Made by a program: the position numbers and the translations under genes. The notes under the pieces were generated by a model. It did not search any database and was not told the DNA's origin. It was given only the letters and a program-made list of their open reading frames with translations. A stretch of DNA of 64,000 bases, taken from JBPOFY01 sp051252415. GTDB lineage: Bacteria > Verrucomicrobiota > Verrucomicrobiia > Opitutales > Coraliomargaritaceae. The stretch covers positions 1 through 64,000 of the forward strand of contig JBPOGA010000014.1 of the NCBI GenBank assembly GCA_051252415.1, read 5' to 3'. Position 1 is the first letter of the stretch. The number at the start of each line of letters is the position of its first letter. Positions 27,701 to 35,540 of the stretch are shown here, piece after piece.

Positions 27701-28615
27701 GTCCCAAGGGAAATACATTCTCAAGCGTTCATTGGAGGGCAAGAAATCGGCAGCAAAACTATTTTTACCGTTCCGCTTGAAGAGGCCGTCAGTGTTTTCG
27801 AGGTATGCATTACAGGCGCCGAGCGTGAGCATGCTGTCCATATCAATCCATTGAGGCAGGTCGGCATCAAGATTCGGAGGCGTGGATCCTCCCTTTCCAA
27901 CAAAGGGATCGAAGTCGAGGTGGATTTTAGTCGGACTATCTCCAGTGCCCTCTTCGAGTGAGATACCACCATCGACTTTATAGAGCCAGGTATTGTCTTG
28001 GCTATACAGGTCGCGGTTGCGCAAGAACTGCTCATCTCTTTGCTCGGTCGTTGAGAATACTCCATGAAAGTCTCCGTTTACGTAGAGTTTCACCCATGCG
28101 GCATTCGCGGCGTCGTAGTTGTAGTAGCCCGCCTCAGCGGCGATACGGTGCACTTGCCACCCGAAGCCTTCATCGAGCGGACCGCCAGTATTACCTATTT
28201 CAAGGCTTAGTTTACGTAGGCCATTCCAGCGTTGTGAACTGAGTGCTTCAATTTCTTCAGGCGTTGCACCTGCCGGCGGAGCGGCATCATTGAAATCAAT
28301 CTTGAGACTGACTTTAGTGAGACCACCACTCGTGAGCACAGGATCCGTTGCACCTTTGCGTCGGATCTCAACTAAAATAGGGTCCTCGCCAGTTTCGTTG
28401 AACCATGCGTTGGCACGCTCTTGGGCTGCAGTATTGCCTTCTTCAGGCTGGTCATTGACCACACGTGTCCAATCGGCTGAGTCGACTTGTAGATACAGTG
28501 AACGCACCTCCATCGGATTGTAGACCTCTTTCCAATTTTGCGCATGTGAAATGACTGGCAGCAAAAGTGTCAGAGTGAAAAAGTAGTGAGCTAGCTGCTT
28601 TTGTAGACGAGACAT
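24746..28615 (-). CDS. Giant secreted CotH-like protein with lamin-tail domains
   Basis: 1289 residues from MSRLQKQLAHYFF, a signal peptide ending at SHAQ; an upstream start 28 codons earlier is less likely. Residues about 25-430 resemble the CotH kinase family: RRKGATD, VKLYVNGDFHGVFSTTEQRDE, NTDGLFKRNGKNSF and MYFPWDLDTS, the last giving a DxD-type metal site. A chitobiase C-terminal-type beta module (TMTAPGGSIYYTTDGTDP) follows. Three lamin-tail (LTD) modules come next, starting RISEIMYNP, ILFNEVIG and VISEIMYNP. Near the end are a beta-sandwich (DDGAIIYLNGVEVAR), a calcium-type DIDGDNMPAAWE/DLDGDGKSNRDE segment and a C-terminal domain. CotH proteins phosphorylate spore coat or surface proteins. 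The gene is divergent from the VTC operon. Confidence 0.85.
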   Translation of the reverse strand: MSRLQKQLAHYFFTLTLLLPVISHAQNWKEVYNPMEVRSLYLQVDSADWTRVVNDQPEEGNTAAQERANAWFNETGEDPILVEIRRKGATDPVLTSGGLTKVSLKIDFNDAAPPAGATPEEIEALSSQRWNGLRKLSLEIGNTGGPLDEGFGWQVHRIAAEAGYYNYDAANAAWVKLYVNGDFHGVFSTTEQRDEQFLRNRDLYSQDNTWLYKVDGGISLEEGTGDSPTKIHLDFDPFVGKGGSTPPNLDADLPQWIDMDSMLTLGACNAYLENTDGLFKRNGKNSFAADFLPSNERLRMYFPWDLDTSIKQTNEDIYGNFFENGILLDPWFRRVYEHILRELIDGPLSTSALTTFLDDLEVVLAPELASDPFISAGTGSFDNLRTWVAARNTNVLGQLVLPYVARPSFDHPGGEVLSGLSLTMTAPGGSIYYTTDGTDPRLPGDGISTSATLYTAPITISQNTQITARALDSGNWSGLASRVDFQIASYGTDIRISEIMYNPKDPNTGDTIDNDQYEFIELFNAGINPVDLSGFFFDGITYTFPPGTVLAAGDYYLLVRNVTAFASKYPSVSHDGIYLGGLSNGGEKIRLKNGNGTTIISVEYNDDPPWVMSPDGMGYSLVNRNLNGDPDDAANWSASSALEGSPGAADPALSYSTQILFNEVIGHSDPPYEDAIELINTGTSSQDLSGWYLSDDALDINGDLSEALLKKYRIPNGTTIAADDFAAFYAQQFNATNPLVPFGLSGDGERIYLSSADLAGNLTGHVIALDFPATDTNVAYGRVSTSDGFKDALLEAPTFGTNPPSSISNFRSGNGGINSAPKVGPIVISEIMYNPLPGGSEFVELHNVSSSSVDISDWDIDGISGFSFPANTDIDAGDFVLIVDLATTTVNDFRTNFSVPASVEIFGATFDLGNGGEALVLEKPNPDPLEPDILIERVRYNDKAPWPTEANGTGPSLERLPPTGFGQEPLSWKTPTIFGTPGSLGIPQSGLAITKDSFWNYIATASTPAVNWMLTSYNDTAWPSAFGPSGYGESFIAGTIPYGPDASARYTTTYFRKSFSITDDLNNIASLQLSILYDDGAIIYLNGVEVARRNLPGSGVDYDTFASTDIEAVNYEAIDLSAQISSLTQGENVIAVELHQASASSPDLVWDAELTFTLIVDANDIDGDNMPAAWESANGLDDTNPLDALLDLDGDGKSNRDEYYAGTDPQDPFSFFVIDSFNNTGGDWVLTWDSIPGKTYRVHYSSDLSNWFNFGPAGDILATQPTIQFTDPSATLPDNRFYRVEVIVP

Positions 28616-28813
28616 TCGTTGAATAGTGTAGAGTTTAGGTAAAATGGCGACAGCTAGGATATGAAAATATGGTAAAACGACTGTAGTTGAGCCGGGCACC
28701 TTCCTGTGCTGCTAGGGCTGCCTTCCCCTATACTAGTGGCCTAGAATCAGTATCGATGCAAGACGCGGGTGACCTCAGGAATTTGCTCCATTGACGCTAC
28801 GAGATTCGTAGCG
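28616..28813. promoter_or_regulatory. Divergent promoter region between the CotH-like gene and the VTC operon
   Basis: About 200 bp separate the two divergent units, so shared regulation is possible. No palindrome or PhoB-like direct repeat can be claimed by eye. A GTG at 28769 in the VTC frame is a possible alternative start for that gene. Confidence 0.4.
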
Positions 28814-29572
28814 ATGCTAGCAGAAGTGGAAGCCAATCAAAATCGCCGTGAATTCAAGTTTGTTCTGACTGCAGAGCAAAGTGATCAAGTTCGCGCGCGT
28901 GTAGCTGAGGAGATGCATGTCGACCGTGATAATACGGATGGTTATCAAGTGACTTCAGAATATTTTGATACGGGCGATCGGCACTCGTATTGGGAAAAAC
29001 AATTTGGAGTGAGCAATCGACGTCGAATTAGGAGTCGTATTTATGGGCAAGCAGATGATGAACGCCCTCAAAGTGCATTTCTAGAGGTAAAACATAAGTT
29101 GAATGGCGAAACGGTGAAACGTAGACTTTTATTAGATATTGAGTCGGTAGATGCAGCATCGTGTGGAGAGTTGCCTACAGTCACAGAAAATAGAGATTTA
29201 ATCGTTCAACGAGAGATTGCAGACATGTTCGCGCATACTCCGCACGAACCCGTTGTTCAAATTCGCTATCACCGCTATGCGTATGATAGTGGTATGGATG
29301 GATTGCTCCGTGTGACTTTTGATGTGGACCCGTGTTGTCGCTTTACTGAAGCATCCTTGCTTTCCGAGTCGCCGGAATTTGATTTAGAGTTATTGGAACG
29401 CGGCGCTTCAATCATGGAAGTGAAGGTTGCAGAGCGTGTGCCCTATTGGTTTCGTCAATTACTGGGCGAGTTTAAACTAGTCCCCCGTGGATATAGTAAG
29501 TATGCAACAGCGCTTGAGCGCTATGAGTTTCCATGGAGTGCCATGAATCAGTTGAAGTCAGCCTCAGCCTAA
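28814..29572 (+). CDS. VTC-domain (polyphosphate polymerase-like) protein
   Basis: 252 residues from MLAEVEANQNRREFKF; a GTG 15 codons earlier is also in frame. The order of motifs matches the VTC tunnel domain of the triphosphate tunnel metalloenzyme superfamily: RREFKFVL, then YFDT, a basic RRRIRSRIYG, FLEVKHK, KRRLLLD, then RYHRYAYDS, FDVD, IMEVKV and PRGYSKYATALERY. In yeast Vtc4 this domain makes polyphosphate from ATP inside a basic tunnel. Bacterial members are mostly uncharacterised, though they recur next to CotH and DUF4956 genes. Here it is followed after 45 bp by DUF4956. Whether it makes polyphosphate, cleaves it, or only binds it is open. Confidence 0.85.
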   Translation: MLAEVEANQNRREFKFVLTAEQSDQVRARVAEEMHVDRDNTDGYQVTSEYFDTGDRHSYWEKQFGVSNRRRIRSRIYGQADDERPQSAFLEVKHKLNGETVKRRLLLDIESVDAASCGELPTVTENRDLIVQREIADMFAHTPHEPVVQIRYHRYAYDSGMDGLLRVTFDVDPCCRFTEASLLSESPEFDLELLERGASIMEVKVAERVPYWFRQLLGEFKLVPRGYSKYATALERYEFPWSAMNQLKSASA

Positions 29573-29617
29573 AGCGTGCTTGATATTTTTATAATGGAAT
29601 AGAGTTTTACCCTACTT

Positions 29618-30310
29618 ATGTCATTTGAAGAATTGTTAAATTTCGGAGGAGCGTCTCCTGATGCGCCCGGCCTTGCAGAGGTCGCCATCGCGATGTCGGT
29701 AAGCCTTGCGCTCAACCTGTTAATTGCGTCCATCTATCGCTTCACCTATAAGGGCACTCGTTACTCTCAGGATTATGTGCAGACACTGATTATCATCGGT
29801 GTTGTGACGACCATATTGATTATGGTGGTATCCGGAAATGGCGCGATTGCATTTGGTATGTTTGCGGCCTTTTCGGTAATTCGATTTAGGCGAACCTTAG
29901 GGCAGTCGCGCGACCTGGCATTTGTCTTTTTTGCGATGGCAATCGGAATGGTCGTAGGTGCTCGTCTATACGGAATGGCAATTGTGATTACCTTAATCGT
30001 AGGTGCGGCAATTGTTTTGCTGACTTACTCCAATGCATTTGCGCCAAGGCGTGCGTCACATTTATTGGTCATTCGAATGACTGCAGATATGGACTTTGAG
30101 TCACTACTGCAGCCAGTGTTTAATCAGTTTGCGGATCGTGCGCAATTAGCGCGCGTATCCTCCGCACAAGCTGGAATGATGACTGAGTTACGCTATGGCC
30201 TGCAGTTGAAACTCGGGGTGAACACTGCCGAGCTCCTTGAGGCTTTGCATCGTGTATCTGGCAACAATCGCGTGGTCTTGACCCCAACCGAAAATGAATT
30301 TGATCGATGA
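29618..30310 (+). CDS. DUF4956 membrane protein
   Basis: 230 residues. Three to four membrane helices lie in residues about 20-145, then a cytosolic domain (about 150-230). The stretch GAIAFGMFAAFSVIRFRRTL, ending in the conserved SVIRFR, is the hallmark of DUF4956, and RDLAFVFFAMAIGM follows. The cytosolic tail resembles a small alpha-beta domain. Its function is unknown. It overlaps the porin start by 4 bp (ATGA) and follows the VTC gene, so the three are one operon. A role as an anchor or export channel for the product of the VTC protein is the working guess. Confidence 0.85.
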   Translation: MSFEELLNFGGASPDAPGLAEVAIAMSVSLALNLLIASIYRFTYKGTRYSQDYVQTLIIIGVVTTILIMVVSGNGAIAFGMFAAFSVIRFRRTLGQSRDLAFVFFAMAIGMVVGARLYGMAIVITLIVGAAIVLLTYSNAFAPRRASHLLVIRMTADMDFESLLQPVFNQFADRAQLARVSSAQAGMMTELRYGLQLKLGVNTAELLEALHRVSGNNRVVLTPTENEFDR

Positions 30311-31518
30311 ATCGAGTCAGCCTTAATTGCGGACTACTGCTCATCAGTGGCGTCATAGCGTGGCCGAACCTGCTATTGGCTGCAAATGCTGAAATCATCC
30401 CTAAAGATGTTGGGCTACTTTACGAGAGTGATGATAATGATTGGCTACAATCAGTAGAACTCGGTGGACGCTTTAACTACCAAGTTGCTCGCGTTGATGG
30501 AACCGACGTCAATGGCTCCGACTTCAAGGATGACTACGATGAATATCGACGTTTACGCTTAGGCGTAGGCATCGAATTTCTCCGCTATTTTGAAGCCGAA
30601 ATTGAAGCCAACTTTGTCTCTGATGATCGATTTCGAAATGACATCAATAACGATCTAGATTGGGGCTATGATCGTTTTCAAGATGTGACTCTGGAGTTTG
30701 ATTTCGGTGAAGCATTCGACCCTTGGGTATTTGATGATATTAAAATGACCTATGGTCGTATGAAATTACGCATGGGCGCGGAGTTACACCAATCGTCGCG
30801 AGTCATTTATACGGTCGAGCGTTCAGCACTCTCGAGTCAATTAGGTAGCGCGATCAGTCGCCCCACAGGCTTTACTATGGAGCTTGATAAAGGTGACTGG
30901 GAATTAGTCATCGGAGCATTCAGTGCAGAAGATGATTCGGACTTTCTGGCAGATTGGGGCGAAGGTGCATTTTATTATGCCAGCTTAGGCTGGGAGCCCA
31001 CAGAACAGCTCACCCTATTACTGGACTATAGTCAGAATGATTACAATGAAATGGACGATGCACTTGGCTATTCTTGGGCAAGTGTCTTTTCGGTAATCTA
31101 TGAGCAGGACAATTGGGGCGTGATGGCCTCAGCGGCTTACAAAGATAATGGCGGCGGAGTCTCGGAGCCAAACCCGCGACGCCAAGGTAATGTTTATTCA
31201 TACATAGTGATGCCCTGGTATTGGCTGCTTGAGGATCGCCTACAAGCCGTCGCGCAGTTTCAATATGCCCACTCTGAAAATGAACAAGGTTTACAAATCG
31301 CGTCGCGTTACATTCGTGCAGCACACGACAATCCCGCAATCGACGTAGACAACGGTCGAGGTGATGAGCATCACTCCGTTTACGCTGGGTTGAACTACCA
31401 TTTTCAGCGCGATAAGCTCAAGTTAATGCTAGGCGCCTCTTATGATGACTTATCAACGCGCAATGATTCGACAGTGCGCGCAGTAACATGGCAGGCCGCC
31501 TTTCGAGTCGCGTTTTGA
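30307..31518 (+). CDS. OprP/OprO-like outer-membrane porin
   Basis: 403 residues. A signal peptide (about 1-25, ending LLLAANA) precedes a series of amphipathic strands of alternating aromatic and polar residues, and the last residue is Phe (AFRVAF), the usual outer-membrane beta-barrel signature. The pattern of RLRLGVGIEFLRYFEAEIE and DIKMTYGRMKLRMGAELHQSS resembles phosphate-selective porin O/P families. Phosphate or polyphosphate specificity is suggested by the family and by the VTC gene upstream, not proved. It is the last gene of the VTC-DUF4956-porin operon, and the right direct repeat follows within 40 bp. Confidence 0.8.
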   Translation: MNRVSLNCGLLLISGVIAWPNLLLAANAEIIPKDVGLLYESDDNDWLQSVELGGRFNYQVARVDGTDVNGSDFKDDYDEYRRLRLGVGIEFLRYFEAEIEANFVSDDRFRNDINNDLDWGYDRFQDVTLEFDFGEAFDPWVFDDIKMTYGRMKLRMGAELHQSSRVIYTVERSALSSQLGSAISRPTGFTMELDKGDWELVIGAFSAEDDSDFLADWGEGAFYYASLGWEPTEQLTLLLDYSQNDYNEMDDALGYSWASVFSVIYEQDNWGVMASAAYKDNGGGVSEPNPRRQGNVYSYIVMPWYWLLEDRLQAVAQFQYAHSENEQGLQIASRYIRAAHDNPAIDVDNGRGDEHHSVYAGLNYHFQRDKLKLMLGASYDDLSTRNDSTVRAVTWQAAFRVAF

Positions 31519-31555
31519 TCAGGTGCCCCACTCACAAACGTAAACGTAGCGGAAC

Positions 31556-32336
31556 GAGGAACTCGTTTCGGCCAGTCAGTTTGGGTGCTAGCTGTTGCAT
31601 TTATCTCAACCATTAAGACGTAATTTTTAACCGCGTATTTTTCTACGCCATCTCCGGCAGACTTCCGTCGCTAATAGACACTTATCCAGCACGACGTATA
31701 AAAACTGAGTCAAAATGCTTGATCTAATAGAACAATGGTAGGGTGCGCTCGCCGAGCGCACCGTTCGGCAAGAGTGGTCGCTTGACCGTATCAGTTAGAT
31801 GCCCTTAGGGCCCAAACAAAGCGAACGGTCGTTTGCTCCTCGTCTGCCCAGATGGCACCCGACTCCTAGCCCTTCGGGCACACCGTTGGTGTGCCATCTT
31901 CGCGCTATCGCGCTTCGTCGGCGAGACGCCCCCACCTTTATCAGTCGCATTGAATGTCCTTAAGGGGTTACTATTCGCAACGCCTCAACTGAGGCAAACC
32001 TGTGTGATCAGATCAAAGTTTCCAAGAATCGGTATAAAAACTGATTCATTAAATCAGCACCTATTATAACAATTTGAATAAGGTATGGCACGGTAGCGCA
32101 GGTCCGTATCGGACCGCACGATGGATCAAAACGTTCGGAATGAAATTGCGGCGCCGTTTCGACAAGCTCAAGGCCCTGAGGCTCTCGAAGGGCGAGACGC
32201 GCCTGCGCTACCAAAACGGCAACTTAATAAGGTCAAACCTTTCTAAAAGTGGTATTAGTGACAGAGGTATGCCGGAGGTGGCGTAGCAAAATTAGCGGTC
32301 TCCAGCTATGCTGGAAAACAGAGCAAGGGCTGCGCT
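31556..32336. repeat. Long direct repeat, copy 2 (right border of the CotH-VTC block)
   Basis: Same orientation as 24066-24703, with the matches described there. It is longer because of an unrelated middle part (about 31788-32085). That part includes a hairpin-like stretch 'gatggcacccgactcctagcccttcgggcacaccgttggtgtgccatc' (quoted in part as gatggcacccg ... ggtgtgccatc) and 'aaggggttac'. The 843-bp gap between the porin and the next gene holds only this repeat and no gene signal. Confidence 0.85.
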
Positions 32337-32361
32337 ATTTTAGATTAAGGTTTAACCTACT

Positions 32362-32625
32362 TTAATAACTGCCAGAACTTCCAGGCTCATTTAAGAGCAT
32401 TAAGACGAACATCAATGCTCCGCCCAATAATTGAAGCCCAAACGGCTTCTTCGCCACATCCCAATGCAGTATGAGAAAGACCAGCTGAACAGGCGAAATA
32501 AAGAGACAGCCAAGGCCCCACAAGATGCTTTCGCGAAAGCTCTCAACGAGAAACCAAATCCCTCCGACCACGAAGAGTGACACAGCGACGACGAGTAGTA
32601 TTAATCCTAGTATTTCCATATACAT
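32362..32625 (-). CDS. Small integral membrane protein, unknown
   Basis: 87 residues with about three membrane helices: LGLILLVVAVSLFVVGGIWFLV, ILWGLGCLFISPVQLVFLIL and LQLLGGALMFVLML (each a predicted helix by eye). No family is recognised. It lies on the minus strand just after the right direct repeat and 104 bp after an AT-rich hypothetical gene. Confidence 0.55.
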   Translation of the reverse strand: MYMEILGLILLVVAVSLFVVGGIWFLVESFRESILWGLGCLFISPVQLVFLILHWDVAKKPFGLQLLGGALMFVLMLLNEPGSSGSY

Positions 32626-32729
32626 TATCTTTTTTATGTTTCGACCTCAGTGTCAGACTGCTCTGCCCTAAGCGAATTTCAAGATGTAGCATCGACCCCT
32701 TCGTCCTGATCCCGCCACACATAACTGGA

Positions 32730-33374
32730 TCAAGCTAGTCCTAAACATATTTGTTCCTCAATAGTTTTCCCAGTATATCTTCTTTTTCGAATAAAGAACC
32801 AATACAGCGTTTTAATCCACCAGAACTTAATCGATCTAACATAATGCATGCTATTGGATATGCTTTCTATGAGATTCGACTCAAAGTCAACTGGCCCTTG
32901 CTCAACTTCACAGTTTAAAAAGCTCTTCAGATAGTTTAGGGAAATTTCATGCTGCTCATATATATTCGATAATTTTGAGCATTGCCCACACTCCTTATAG
33001 TCACCCTTAAGCAATGGAAAAACTTGGCTATTATTTGAATCACTAGTTGTTAGACTAGTAGAACCACTAAACAAAGTTATAATATCAAATTTAAGACTAC
33101 CCTTTACCAAATAGATTATCAAATATTTCTTCTCACTTAAAAATCTCCATGTAGAAAACTTAATCGACCCAAAATCATAAGAATTCATACATTCAATATT
33201 AGCTGAATTTAGCCACACCCGATTTCCATGATCTAAGTAACTTAATATTTCTTTTGAGCCTTCGTGATTAATCTTCAACATTTTCCGAGGTGAAGACATC
33301 GAAACGATTTGCAACGACATCGTAAACATGAGCAATATAGGAACTGCGAGAAATAGTAGAAGGAACTCTAACAT
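32730..33374 (-). CDS. Hypothetical membrane-anchored protein, AT-rich
   Basis: 214 residues. The N-terminal 25 residues (MLEFLLLFLAVPILLMFTMSL) form a membrane anchor or signal, and a C-terminal aromatic segment (SIKFWWIKTLYWFFIRKRR) may be a second membrane contact. One CxxC-like pair (KECGQCSK) is visible. The gene is clearly richer in A+T and in Ile, Asn, Ser and Lys than its neighbours, which suggests foreign origin. No family recognised. Confidence 0.5.
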   Translation of the reverse strand: MLEFLLLFLAVPILLMFTMSLQIVSMSSPRKMLKINHEGSKEILSYLDHGNRVWLNSANIECMNSYDFGSIKFSTWRFLSEKKYLIIYLVKGSLKFDIITLFSGSTSLTTSDSNNSQVFPLLKGDYKECGQCSKLSNIYEQHEISLNYLKSFLNCEVEQGPVDFESNLIESISNSMHYVRSIKFWWIKTLYWFFIRKRRYTGKTIEEQICLGLA

Positions 33375-33432
33375 TTCAATTTAGTTTTTCATAGCACATG
33401 AGATTCTATGCAAACAGAGCGACTTAAACCGA

Positions 33433-33837
33433 TCAGAAGGAGGTTTCAACCTGCTCAAAGAAAGCCTTCTCCTTTTCAGTTTTACCGTCAGCGGTTAAGA
33501 GGCGGTTAAGCAACACTAAGGCGCGTTCTTTCGAACCAGCTGAAGTGAGACGTTGACCGACAAAGCTGATGAGCTCTGCGACGGCATCTTCACTGGTGCG
33601 TGCATTGCGGACGCGATCGGTTGCGTTGCTAATGTATATGGATGGGCCTGTGCTTGAATCCCAACCGAGTGAATCGGCGGCGTTATCAAACTCACTGGTT
33701 TCTGCAAGTGAGAGGTGGCCGTCGATATAGATTCCAAGTAAGAGCAGATCGATGATCGCTTCGCGCTCGGGTTGCGTAACGGATGGATGAAGCGAGGAGC
33801 CCTCGTCAGCACTGAATAGTTTTTCTAAGAATTTCAT
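33433..33837 (-). CDS. TerB-like protein
   Basis: 134 residues. Two acidic loops, IYIDGHLSLAETSEF and LTADGKTEKEKAFFE, have the pattern D-G-x-x-x-x-x-E seen in the helical, metal-binding TerB/DjlA-N family. TerB proteins are tied to membrane stress and tellurite resistance systems, but no other ter gene is near. It lies after the flotillin gene on the same strand, separated by an inverted repeat. A link with the flotillin membrane domain is inference. Confidence 0.65.
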   Translation of the reverse strand: MKFLEKLFSADEGSSLHPSVTQPEREAIIDLLLLGIYIDGHLSLAETSEFDNAADSLGWDSSTGPSIYISNATDRVRNARTSEDAVAELISFVGQRLTSAGSKERALVLLNRLLTADGKTEKEKAFFEQVETSF

Positions 33838-33861
33838 AATAAATTTAGAGTAAATAATTAG

Positions 33862-33975
33862 GGCAGAATGATTTGTCGGCAGAATGATTATTTCCTCTGA
33901 ACATGATTAGTGCTCTAGAAACCTCGTTGATAATACGTCTGCTATGTAATCATTCTGCCGTATAATTATTCTGCC
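33862..33975. repeat. Inverted-repeat element with cggcagaatgatta arms
   Basis: Arms of 29 bp at 33862-33890 and 33947-33975 are inverted copies with a few mismatches; each arm itself contains two ggcagaat units. The 56-bp centre is AT-rich. It lies between the TerB-like gene and the flotillin stop codon, which it just touches. This is a REP/MITE-like element distinct from the other families here. Confidence 0.8.
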
Positions 33976-35489
33976 TACTCCCCTGCTTCGTTAGTTGGAG
34001 CTTCGTCGGCCGCCGCTTTCTTTGGTTTCACCGTCTTTGGTGCGGCTTCTTTCTCGGCGAGCTTGCCTAGGAACTCGGGGAGTTCGATACCTGCGTTCTT
34101 GGTGATCTCATGCAGCGGTGGAAGCGAGCCGACCATTCCCGAAAGGAAATCGGCGGTGCTGCCTTTGCCGTCTTTGCCTTTGCCGTTGTCCCACACTGTG
34201 ATCTTGTCGATCTTGAGATTGGAGATGGCCTTGGCTTGTTCTTCGACGAGCTTCGGCAACTGCTCGATCATGAGAAGCATGGATGCGAGATCCTTGTCGT
34301 TGCCAGCAGAATTGACGATTTCGGTGAAGCCCTTGGCCTTCTTGGTAAGGACTGCTTCGACACCTTCCGCTTCCGCGAGGAGCTTGAGCCGTGTGCCGTC
34401 CGCTTCTGCAGTCAGTTTAAAGCGTAGACCATCGGCTTCCGCTTGCTTAACGGCTTTGAGACCATCGGCTTCCGCTTGCTTATCGAGACGAACCGCATCG
34501 GCCTCACCCATTTGTGTGCGACGAACAGATTCTGCGCGGGCTTCCGCATCGACGATGGCTTTAGCCTTAGCGATTTCAGCGGGAACAATGATATTGGCCT
34601 CTTGAGTGGCCTTCTCCTTTTTCGCACGCTCTTGCTCAGAAATTTGCTCGGCGGCGTAGGCTTCTTGAAGTGCTTGAGCTGCCTTAACTTGCTCCGCAGC
34701 AGAGGCGGCACGTTCAGCTTCGGCCTCTTTTTGACGACGCTCGGCATTGGAGTTAGCGATCTCAACGGTCGCGGTATTTTCACCGTCAGTTGCTTTCGCA
34801 TTGGCATCAGCGACGCGGACACGTTGATCACGTGCAGCTTCGGCGGCACCGATGTCACCATCACGCTCAGCTTCAGCAACCTTGACCTTCGCTTCAGCGA
34901 TCGCCTTGGAAGCAGCTTCCTGGCCGAGGGCATCGATATAGCCGGATTCGTCGGTGATGTCTTGGACATTCACGTTAATCAGGCGAAGACCGACCTTCTT
35001 GAGTTCGACTTCGACCCCAGTGGAAATGTTGGCGATGAGTTTATCGCGGTCGGCGTTGATTTCTTCAATGTCCATGGTGGCGATAACCACACGCATTTGA
35101 CCGAAAATAATATCCTTCGCGAGTTCCTTGATTTCGGCGAGACCGAGACCGAGCATACGCTCCGCAGCGTTTTCCATCACACCTGGCTCGGTGGATACAC
35201 CGACCGTGAATGTGGAGGGCGTGTTGACACGAATGTTTTGCTTGGAGAGCGCACCTTCGAGGCGGATATCAATCGGTAGCGGTGTGAGGTCGAGCCATTG
35301 GTAACCTTGAATGACGGGCCAGATGAAAGCCGCACCACCGTGGTAACAGTTGGCAGACTTGCCACCTGCGACTTTACCGTAGACCACCAAAAGTCGGTCA
35401 GAGGGGCAGCGCTTATAGCGGCTCGCTAAGGTAATAACGATCGCGACAAAGAATATCACGAGAATTGCGACGAGTATCAATATATCCAT
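33975..35489 (-). CDS. Flotillin/SPFH-domain membrane protein
   Basis: 504 residues. An N-terminal membrane helix (about 3-22) is followed by an SPFH domain (about 30-200, starting CPSDRLLVVYG) and a long Ala/Glu/Lys-rich coiled coil (about 190-410) with repeated QAEADGLK-type heptads, then a C-terminal tail. This is the layout of FloT/YqiK flotillins, which organise membrane microdomains. The NfeD-like gene lies upstream at 51 bp in the same operon, a typical pairing. The tail is acidic and lysine-rich. Confidence 0.92.
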   Translation of the reverse strand: MDILILVAILVIFFVAIVITLASRYKRCPSDRLLVVYGKVAGGKSANCYHGGAAFIWPVIQGYQWLDLTPLPIDIRLEGALSKQNIRVNTPSTFTVGVSTEPGVMENAAERMLGLGLAEIKELAKDIIFGQMRVVIATMDIEEINADRDKLIANISTGVEVELKKVGLRLINVNVQDITDESGYIDALGQEAASKAIAEAKVKVAEAERDGDIGAAEAARDQRVRVADANAKATDGENTATVEIANSNAERRQKEAEAERAASAAEQVKAAQALQEAYAAEQISEQERAKKEKATQEANIIVPAEIAKAKAIVDAEARAESVRRTQMGEADAVRLDKQAEADGLKAVKQAEADGLRFKLTAEADGTRLKLLAEAEGVEAVLTKKAKGFTEIVNSAGNDKDLASMLLMIEQLPKLVEEQAKAISNLKIDKITVWDNGKGKDGKGSTADFLSGMVGSLPPLHEITKNAGIELPEFLGKLAEKEAAPKTVKPKKAAADEAPTNEAGE

Positions 35490-35540
35490 AAGTATTTAAA
35501 AGGAGTTAAGAGTGAGAATTTAGAATCTAGAAGTTGAATG

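Noticed and set aside
24066..32336. Insertion-sequence or composite transposon interpretation of the direct repeats
   Set aside because: The repeats hold no transposase gene or terminal inverted repeats, and no target duplication is visible; homologous repeats or recombination fit better.
34443..35279. 278-codon open frame opposite the flotillin coiled coil
   Set aside because: It is antisense to a clear flotillin gene; the repetitive Ala/Glu codons of the coiled coil keep the opposite frame open.
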